Shown here: piece after piece, positions 1-3,826 of the stretch | Layout: every line of letters begins with the position of its first letter | Position numbering within the stretch: the stretch's first letter is position 1 | Source of the DNA: an uncultured Chloroflexaceae bacterium | GTDB taxonomy: Bacteria; Chloroflexota; Chloroflexia; Chloroflexales; Chloroflexaceae | Direction: 5' to 3' | DNA length: 5,429 nt | Assembly: GCA_937141995.1 (NCBI GenBank) | Contig: CAKZQX010000106.1 | Coordinates: 1 to 5,429 of the forward strand | Notes under the pieces: model-generated | Seen by the model: the letters and a program-made list of their open reading frames with translations, nothing else | Told to the model about the DNA's origin: nothing | The model's database searches: none | Made by a program: the position numbers and the translations under genes

Positions 1-390
1 AGCGTGCTGCGCCGCTATGCGATGGCCTGCCCGGCAATGCCCACTTGCGGGCTGGCGGTGGCCGAGAGCGAGCGCTTCCTGCCCGACGTGATCGGCGAGC
101 TGGAGCAGCGCGGCTTTGGCAATGAGCGGGTCTGGATTCGCATGAGCGGCTGCCCCAACTCCTGCTCGCGCCCGCCCACCGCCGAGATTGGCATTATCGG
201 GCGCAGCCTGGCGCTCTACAATGTGTACATTGGCGGGAGTTTTGTCGGCACCCGGCTGGCGCGCCTCTACCGGGAGCAGGTACGCGCCAATACCCTGGTA
301 GATCTGCTGGCAGGGCTGCTGGAGCAGTGGCGACGCGAACGGGCCGACGGTGAGGCATTTGGCGACTGGGCCGCGCGAACGCTGGTCTAA
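1..390 (+). CDS. Siroheme sulfite reductase, C-terminal fragment (CysI/Sir family)
   Basis: This is the C-terminal 129 residues of a siroheme/[4Fe-4S] reductase; the frame is open to the left edge, so the real start lies outside the window. The two cofactor motifs are visible: CPAMPTCG (Cys codons at 28-30 and 46-48, C-x5-C) and GCPNSC (Cys codons at 151-153 and 163-165, C-x3-C). In this family these four cysteines hold the iron-sulfur cluster and bridge it to siroheme. The flanking GLAVAESERFLP, RMSG, and YIGGSFVGTRLARLY, plus the final EAFGDW, match the sulfite reductase hemoprotein rather than the usual nitrite reductase wording. It would reduce sulfite to sulfide with six electrons in assimilatory sulfur metabolism, in the cytoplasm. 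Whether the donor is ferredoxin (Sir) or a CysJ flavoprotein cannot be told from this end, so no symbol is given. It ends at TAA 388-390, ten bases before a strong hairpin. Confidence 0.9.
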   Translation, partial: SVLRRYAMACPAMPTCGLAVAESERFLPDVIGELEQRGFGNERVWIRMSGCPNSCSRPPTAEIGIIGRSLALYNVYIGGSFVGTRLARLYREQVRANTLVDLLAGLLEQWRRERADGEAFGDWAARTLV

Positions 391-400
391 AGGTAGTCTA

Positions 401-435
401 TTTGGCGGGCGGCAGCATGGCTGCCGCCCGCCAAA
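401..435. terminator. Perfect 16-bp hairpin between convergent genes, probable bidirectional terminator
   Basis: Positions 401-416 (TTTGGCGGGCGGCAGC) pair perfectly with 420-435, leaving a 3-base loop ATG. The stem starts 10 bases after the sulfite reductase stop and ends 3 bases before the stop codon of the opposing MFS gene, so it serves both transcripts equally well. The stem base is TTT/AAA, but there is no real U-run after it on either strand, so it may act as a weakly U-dependent terminator or as a 3'-end stabiliser. Confidence 0.7.
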
Positions 436-438
436 CGA

Positions 439-1671
439 TCACCCCGTAGCTGCATCCGGACGGCGTACCTCGGCAACCTCGGCACGCTCGCCCTCATGCA
501 CCAGTAGCAGGCAGATCAACGCACCCAGCAGCGAGAACCCCCCGGCCAGCAGGCCATTGGCGAGAAATCCCGCATTCCGCCACAGCGGCACGCTTATGCG
601 TGACCCGATCACCCGACCCATTCCGATGGCGCTGACGCCCAGCGCCAGCACGGTGCCACGCGCCGTCGGGACAATTCCGCTGAGCAGCGGGAAGGTAGAG
701 ACAATGGCGAACTCGGAACAGAAGCCCATGCAGAGAAACAGAACCAGGAAGAGACCCCAGTTCCCGGCACTGAGCGGCAGCAACGCTTGAAAGAGCGCCG
801 CCGCCGCAAACCCGGTGACAACTGCACGCCGCTTGCCCAGGCGGTCGGTCAGCAGGGCCGCCGTAGCCGCGCCCCCCAGTTCGGCCACCCCCAACAGCCC
901 GAACACCAACCCCAGTTGCTCAACCGTTGCGCCGAACACCTCCTCAAGCCAGCCGGCGTAGCTCACAAAGAGCAACTCCATTGCAACCATAATGCAGATC
1001 AGGAAGATCAGCGCCGCCCAGACCACCGGCTGCCGGATAACCCGCAGACTGAGCTGCCATCCCCCCGCCGCGCCGGTCGCCCGCGCATGGTTGACTTTCG
1101 GCAGCCGCAGCAGCGTCCAGAGCAGCAGCAGCAACGCCATCCCCAGAAGCACCCAGAAAGCCGGAGCCCAGGCATTACGCGCTTCAACCAGGTAGGTTAA
1201 AAAGGTGACGCCCAGCAGCGCCGATAATGCCCAGCCCAGCTCAAGGATGCCCAGCACCCGCCCACGTCGGGCATAACTGGTGCGGGCACTGGCATACGCC
1301 TGCAGTGCCGGCAGGTAGAGCGCCGTCCCCAAACCGATCAGCCCGTACCCCAGGAGAAAGGGCCAGAACTGCCGCGCCAGCGCACAGATCAACGTCCCGC
1401 TGCTAAAGACAACCAGCCCCCAGATCATCGTGGTGCGCTCACCCCGCGCATCCGACATAATACCGCCGAGGGGACTGATCAGCGCTGCGCCGACCTGCAC
1501 CGTCACCAGCAGGCTGGCCGTCTGGAGATCCACCGCCAGCCCGGCCGCCAGAAAGGTTAACAGCGGATAGATCATACGAAAGGCCGTGTTACAGATCAGG
1601 CGGCCAAGCACCATTGGAATAATCTGCCGCCAGGTCAGCGGCGCAGTCGTTTCTAGCTGGTCTAATAACAT
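439..1671 (-). CDS. MFS transporter, 12-helix, drug-efflux-like
   Basis: This encodes a 410-residue polytopic inner-membrane protein of the major facilitator superfamily, the normal length for a 12-helix member. Long hydrophobic runs occur throughout, with the two six-helix halves separated by a polar stretch at about residues 190-212. The loop motif of the family (G-x-x-x-D-x-x-G-[RK]) appears after helix 2 as GGIMSDARGER (69-79) and in weaker form in the second half as LLTDRLGKRR (273-282). The substrate cannot be read from sequence; the arrangement resembles proton-coupled efflux pumps. A GTG at 1683 would add four residues, but it overlaps the ribosome-binding site AAGGAG, so ATG at 1671 is chosen. 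The gene converges on the sulfite reductase and has a 627-bp non-coding interval upstream. The C-terminal 17 residues are charged and likely cytoplasmic. The family call is secure; the function is general only. Confidence 0.85.
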   Translation of the reverse strand: MLLDQLETTAPLTWRQIIPMVLGRLICNTAFRMIYPLLTFLAAGLAVDLQTASLLVTVQVGAALISPLGGIMSDARGERTTMIWGLVVFSSGTLICALARQFWPFLLGYGLIGLGTALYLPALQAYASARTSYARRGRVLGILELGWALSALLGVTFLTYLVEARNAWAPAFWVLLGMALLLLLWTLLRLPKVNHARATGAAGGWQLSLRVIRQPVVWAALIFLICIMVAMELLFVSYAGWLEEVFGATVEQLGLVFGLLGVAELGGAATAALLTDRLGKRRAVVTGFAAAALFQALLPLSAGNWGLFLVLFLCMGFCSEFAIVSTFPLLSGIVPTARGTVLALGVSAIGMGRVIGSRISVPLWRNAGFLANGLLAGGFSLLGALICLLLVHEGERAEVAEVRRPDAATG

Positions 1672-1682
1672 AAGACTCCGCA

Positions 1683-1688
1683 CTCCTT
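1683..1688 (-). promoter_or_regulatory. Ribosome-binding site of the MFS gene, decides the start
   Basis: On the minus strand AAGGAG is followed by 11 bases and then ATG at 1671. The last G of this site is also the first base of the in-frame GTG at 1683, which therefore cannot be the initiator. A second GGAG lies closer to the ATG, with four bases between. Confidence 0.55.
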
Positions 1689-1721
1689 TGTTCTCTATTT
1701 ACGCTATGCCGGGCAGCGTGA

Positions 1722-1745
1722 AGGGGCGCGGTATGCCGCGCCCCT
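1722..1745. promoter_or_regulatory. GC-rich 10-bp hairpin in the leader of the MFS gene
   Basis: AGGGGCGCGG (1722-1731) pairs perfectly with CCGCGCCCCT (1736-1745) around the loop TATG. In an MFS transcript starting upstream it would lie about 35 bases before the ribosome-binding site. No U-run follows on either strand. It could be an attenuator-like leader element, a terminator for rightward readthrough, or simply a stable hairpin. Confidence 0.4.
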
Positions 1746-1758
1746 GTGGTAGCTGATA

Positions 1759-1787
1759 TTGACAACCCCTACCAGGCCGGATATGAT
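1759..1787 (+). promoter_or_regulatory. Near-consensus sigma-70 promoter pointing right
   Basis: A perfect -35 box TTGACA (1759-1764) is separated by exactly 17 bases from TATGAT (1782-1787), which matches the -10 consensus at five of six positions. Transcription would start near 1794. The next protein gene on this strand begins at 2299, so the promoter makes either a roughly 500-base leader for the esterase or a separate non-coding RNA. On the opposite strand the same bases read TATCAT (1788 to 1783), so a weak overlapping leftward promoter for the MFS gene is possible, but its -35 is poor. Confidence 0.55.
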
Positions 1788-2041
1788 AGCGCCTTATTCA
1801 ATCATACGAAAACCTGCGGGAGGCTCCGAACCGCCCACAGGTTCCTGGGTCTTGCACAACATTATGTCGTTCACACGATGATACGCGCTACGCGGTGTCG
1901 TCACACTGGAAGCGTGACCTACACACTACTACGTCCGTCCGGTTCCACTAAAAGTTATGCGTTCACCGCCTCGGAAGCGAATATCGCCTCCGGCAGGACA
2001 GAATCAGCTTTCAGGTCCGACACGCGGATGGAACAGTCTGC

Positions 2042-2079
2042 ACCACGTCATGCGTGTTCTATTACACGACTTACGCGGT
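2042..2079 (-). repeat. Palindromic repeat, full 38-bp copy (diverged)
   Basis: Read on the minus strand this is ACCGCGTAAGTC, 14 central bases, then GCATGACGTGGT. It has the same 12-14-12 layout as the copy at 3227-3264 and matches it at 30 of 38 positions by hand alignment. The arms still pair partly (ACC/GGT, CGT/ACG, CGTGT/ACACG). Ten bases before the core on this strand is TTGCGT, and 17 bases after that hexamer is TGTAAT, which matches the -10 consensus at five of six positions. It could therefore act as a leftward promoter, towards the MFS gene. Confidence 0.6.
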
Positions 2080-2148
2080 GGATACGCAAACTGGAGGTTT
2101 GATCAGATGGAAGCCCGATTCGCTTTCGGCAGCATGAAATCTTCCATC

Positions 2149-2195
2149 CTTTTTCACGAACATTTTGCACATAGTGCAAAATGTTCGTGAAAAAG
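2149..2195. repeat. 22-bp perfect inverted repeat, 3-base loop
   Basis: Positions 2149-2170 pair without mismatch with 2174-2195, leaving the loop ATA. The inner part reads TTTTGCAC-ATA-GTGCAAAA. The T-run is on the 5' side and the A-run on the 3' side on both strands, the reverse of a U-tailed terminator. A protein-binding palindrome, an RNA stem, or part of a small mobile element fits better. It directly abuts the stem at 2106-2148. Confidence 0.75.
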
Positions 2196-2254
2196 AACAT
2201 CATATACCGCCCTGCCGGAGGCGAGTCGGGCCGTTTATCCAGGCACATGCCGGG

Positions 2255-2292
2255 TTGAGAACCGACCGCGTAAGTCCTAATGAGATAAAGGG
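2255..2292 (+). repeat. Half copy of the palindromic repeat, doubling as esterase upstream region
   Basis: The core ACCGCGTAAGTC (2265-2276) equals the left arm of the copy at 2042-2079. The right arm is absent. TTGAGA (2255-2260) sits 10 bases before the core, and a hexamer TAATGA follows at 17-base spacing (2278-2283), a weak -10. The stretch runs directly into AAAGGG (2287-2292), the ribosome-binding site of the esterase. The core and the left-hand copy form a 12-bp inverted repeat (2068-2079 with 2265-2276). Confidence 0.5.
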
Positions 2293-2298
2293 TTTTCA

Positions 2299-3015
2299 AT
2301 GCACCGTTTATATCAGCAGTGGCACAGCGCTGCCCTGGGCCGCCCGATGGAACTGCTGGTCTTTGGGCATGCCGGCCCGCGCTGCCTGGTCTTCCCCACG
2401 TCACAGGGGCGTTTCTACGATTATGAAGATTTCGGCATGGTTGCGGCCCTTGCTGCGGAACTTGAGTCCGGCGCGTTGCAACTTATCTGCCTCGACAGCA
2501 TCGACGACGAGAGCTGGTTTAACAACAGTGCCGGCACCGACACCCGCATGCAACGTCACGATCAGTATGAACAGTATATTCTAACCGAAGTGTTGCCGTT
2601 TGTGCAGGCCACCAACCAGCACGACCAACTCATCACCACCGGTTGCTCGTTTGGCGCGACGCATGCGGCTCTCTTCGCCCTGCGCCATCCCGACCGGGTG
2701 AACCGCCTGGTCGGGTTGAGCGGGCTCTACGATGTGCGGCAACTCTTCCCGCACTACACCGACGCAGTCTACTTTCACAACCCGGTTGATTTTCTGCCCA
2801 ATCTGACCGACGCGGAGCGCCTGGCACAAATCCGGCAACTGGAGATTATCCTGGCGATTGGCGCGGACGATGAACTAACCTGGAGTAATTACAGTCTCTC
2901 ACAGATCCTTTGGGATAAAGATATCTGGCATGCTCTGCGGATCTGGCATGGCTGGGCGCACGAGTGGGCTTACTGGCAGCACATGATCACACTTTACATT
3001 CACGGGCATGCTTAG
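2299..3015 (+). CDS. Alpha/beta-hydrolase esterase, COG4947-like
   Basis: This encodes a 238-residue soluble protein with no signal peptide or membrane segment, so it is probably cytoplasmic. The nucleophile elbow is GCSFG at residues 115-119, giving Ser117 as the catalytic serine, and it is preceded by the hydrophobic strand QLITT. The pair Asp190-Asp191 in AIGADDEL lies where the acid of the triad is expected after a beta strand. His217 or His221 in WHGWAHEW near the C-terminus is the likely catalytic histidine. The early VFGHAGPRCLVFPTSQG resembles the strand and oxyanion region of putative-esterase-superfamily proteins. Length fits the compact COG4947 type. The substrate is unknown. ATG at 2299 is supported by AAAGGG six bases upstream. 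A repeat half copy lies directly upstream, and a strong promoter lies about 500 bases upstream. The fold call is good; the COG4947 placement is from memory of the family. Confidence 0.8.
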   Translation: MHRLYQQWHSAALGRPMELLVFGHAGPRCLVFPTSQGRFYDYEDFGMVAALAAELESGALQLICLDSIDDESWFNNSAGTDTRMQRHDQYEQYILTEVLPFVQATNQHDQLITTGCSFGATHAALFALRHPDRVNRLVGLSGLYDVRQLFPHYTDAVYFHNPVDFLPNLTDAERLAQIRQLEIILAIGADDELTWSNYSLSQILWDKDIWHALRIWHGWAHEWAYWQHMITLYIHGHA

Positions 3016-3021
3016 GCTATA

Positions 3022-3040
3022 GGTGTAGAAAACCTACACC
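3022..3040 (+). terminator. Small hairpin after the esterase, weak terminator candidate
   Basis: GGTGTAG (3022-3028) pairs with CTACACC (3034-3040) around the loop AAAAC, six bases after the esterase stop. No U-run follows, so intrinsic termination is uncertain. Confidence 0.35.
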
Positions 3041-3226
3041 AAAGGAACCTGGAACAAACTGTGCCGGATAAAGCCTTGCCAGACAACCAGTTCATCCTTG
3101 TTTCTTTGTTTGCCTTTTCTGCTATGCAATACGGCTTACACGATAGGTATTCCAATGGAGCTTTTGACCAGGTAAAAGCAGTTTTGCCTGCGGCAGCGTG
3201 AGGTGAAAGTTACTTTTGAGTGAGCA

Positions 3227-3264
3227 ACCGCGTAACTCGTGTTATATAACAGGAGTTACGCGGT
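3227..3264 (+). repeat. Palindromic repeat, full 38-bp copy with intact arms
   Basis: ACCGCGTAACTC (3227-3238) is the exact reverse complement of 3253-3264. The 14 central bases contain TGTTATATAACA, itself a perfect palindrome, so only one G/G mismatch interrupts pairing along the whole element. It lies between convergent genes and could form a hairpin on either transcript, but no U-run follows. TTGAGT lies 11 bases before the core, with TGTTAT 18 bases after that hexamer. Confidence 0.75.
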
Positions 3265-3311
3265 CGTCCATCCGCCGGCGCATCTGGCGTTCATCGGGGT
3301 AACTGTCCGGT

Positions 3312-3341
3312 TTGAAGGCCCACCGCGTAATTTGTGTTATA
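3312..3341 (+). repeat. Half copy of the palindromic repeat beside the MgtC stop
   Basis: The core ACCGCGTAATTTG followed by TGTTATA (3322-3341) matches the intact copy at 3227-3246 at 18 of 20 positions. TTGAAG (3312-3317) lies 10 bases before the core, and TGTTAT follows that hexamer at exactly 17 bases. The right arm is not recognisable. The copy ends 9 bases before the MgtC stop codon and faces into that gene on the antisense strand. Confidence 0.55.
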
Positions 3342-3350
3342 GAAAGGGAA

Positions 3351-3800
3351 CTATGTCTGTTGCTTTACGGAGCGCAGAATGCGCAGCGTGACAAACAGCA
3401 GGACGCCCGACGAAACCGCCAGCCAGTACATGCCTGCCCCCAGCAGCATCCCAATCGCGGCGACCATCCAGATCCCGGCCGCCGTGGTCAGGCCACCCGG
3501 CCCGGAATCCTTCAACCAGATCGTCCCGGCACCGAGGAAGCCTACACCTGAGACAATCTGGGCGGCAACACGGCTGGTATCGGCCCCGTCACCAAACCCG
3601 AAGATCGAAACCAGGGTGAAGCAGGCTGCCCCTCCCGCCACTAGCATATGCGTCCGCAGGCCGGCCGGCGAGCCATGATACTCCCGCTCCATGCCGGGAA
3701 TGGCTCCGACCAGCAACGCCAACCCGACCCGTAACGTCATCTCTAGATTCCGCGGACCAACCAACGACACAATCTCGGACAAGAGATCAGCCCAGGACAT
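3351..3800 (-). CDS. Short MgtC/SapB family membrane protein
   Basis: This encodes a 149-residue inner-membrane protein with about four hydrophobic helices. The family signature is clear in order: GAIPGMERE-x-x-G-x-PAGLRTHMLV (residues 33-54), GAACFTLVS (57-65), RVAAQIVSGVGFLGAGTI (77-94) and GLTTAAGIWMVAAIGM (103-118). It is the short SapB-like form and lacks the C-terminal soluble domain of the roughly 230-residue Salmonella MgtC. Relatives are linked to growth at low magnesium and to modulation of membrane ATPase activity, but the role of short environmental forms is unsettled. The start is well supported: AAAGGAG, six bases, then ATG at 3800. The gene begins 26 bp after the stop of the glycosidase-like gene on the same strand, so the two are probably cotranscribed. 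Its stop TAG (3351-3353) lies next to a half copy of the palindromic repeat. Confidence 0.9.
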   Translation of the reverse strand: MSWADLLSEIVSLVGPRNLEMTLRVGLALLVGAIPGMEREYHGSPAGLRTHMLVAGGAACFTLVSIFGFGDGADTSRVAAQIVSGVGFLGAGTIWLKDSGPGGLTTAAGIWMVAAIGMLLGAGMYWLAVSSGVLLFVTLRILRSVKQQT

Positions 3801-3826
3801 GGCCTGCTCCTTTCGTCATCTGCACA

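Larger units (their letters stand above)
1794..2195 (+). ncRNA. Candidate structured RNA or long 5' leader
   Basis: The stretch begins at the inferred start of the promoter at 1759-1787 and runs through successive stem-loops: 1811-1843 (AACCTG/CAGGTT, then GGG/CCC and GG/CC with single mismatches), 1971-1993 (loop ATA, one mismatch, one wobble), 2042-2079 (palindromic repeat), 2087-2101 (CAAAC/GTTTG), 2106-2148 (GATGGAAG/CTTCCATC with an inner CCGA/TCGG) and 2149-2195 (22 bp perfect). From 2087 on, the stems sit almost end to end. No tRNA, tmRNA, SRP or RNase P signature was recognised. No U-run follows the last hairpin, so the 3' end is a guess. The same palindromes exist on the other strand, so direction rests only on the promoter. 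Confidence 0.3.
1984..2224. repeat. 14-bp perfect inverted repeat bracketing the hairpin cluster
   Basis: TCGCCTCCGGCAGG at 1984-1997 is the exact reverse complement of 2211-2224. The pair encloses the full repeat copy at 2042-2079 and the 22-bp hairpin. No target-site duplication is visible outside the two arms, so a transposon end is not supported. The left arm also takes part in the local hairpin at 1971-1993. Confidence 0.45.
1672..2298. other. 627-bp non-coding interval rich in hairpins and repeats
   Basis: No convincing protein gene was found on either strand. The open frames here lack ribosome-binding sites, recognisable motifs and the codon pattern of the neighbours. The interval lies between divergent genes (MFS leftward, esterase rightward), so it must hold their promoters. 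It contains a GC-rich hairpin (1722-1745), a near-consensus promoter (1759-1787), a chain of stem-loops (1811-2195), two members of a palindromic repeat family (2042-2079 and 2255-2292), and a 14-bp inverted repeat (1984-1997 with 2211-2224). Each is listed separately. Confidence 0.7.
3016..3350. other. 335-bp non-coding interval between convergent genes
   Basis: The interval lies between the stops of the esterase and the opposing MgtC gene. It holds a small hairpin just after the esterase, an AT-rich stretch (about 45% G+C over 3051-3220 by hand count, against about 60% in the genes), a perfect-armed 38-bp palindrome and a half copy of the same repeat. A 46-codon frame at 3061-3201 (GTG start, TGA end) is open but has no well-spaced ribosome-binding site and no recognisable family. 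It is in frame with the esterase stop, so it could also be an eroded extension. It is not called as a gene. Confidence 0.6.

Noticed and set aside
1859..1896. Possible fifth repeat copy on the minus strand, starting ACCGCGTAGCGCG
   Set aside because: Only the first eight bases match the core. The right arm and the upstream TTG are missing, so chance is as likely.
1746..2102. 118-codon open frame on the plus strand in the intergenic interval
   Set aside because: It begins before the promoter -10 box, has no ribosome-binding site, and its composition is unlike the neighbouring genes. It runs through hairpins and repeats.
2149..2195. 22-bp hairpin as an intrinsic terminator
   Set aside because: On both strands the stem is followed by A-rich, not T-rich, sequence.
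2048..2404. 118-codon open frame on the minus strand
   Set aside because: It overlaps the esterase start, runs through the 22-bp palindrome and the repeat copies, and has no motif.
2042..3341. CRISPR array
   Set aside because: The copies differ in orientation and spacing (tens to about 950 bases), and no cas genes are in the window.
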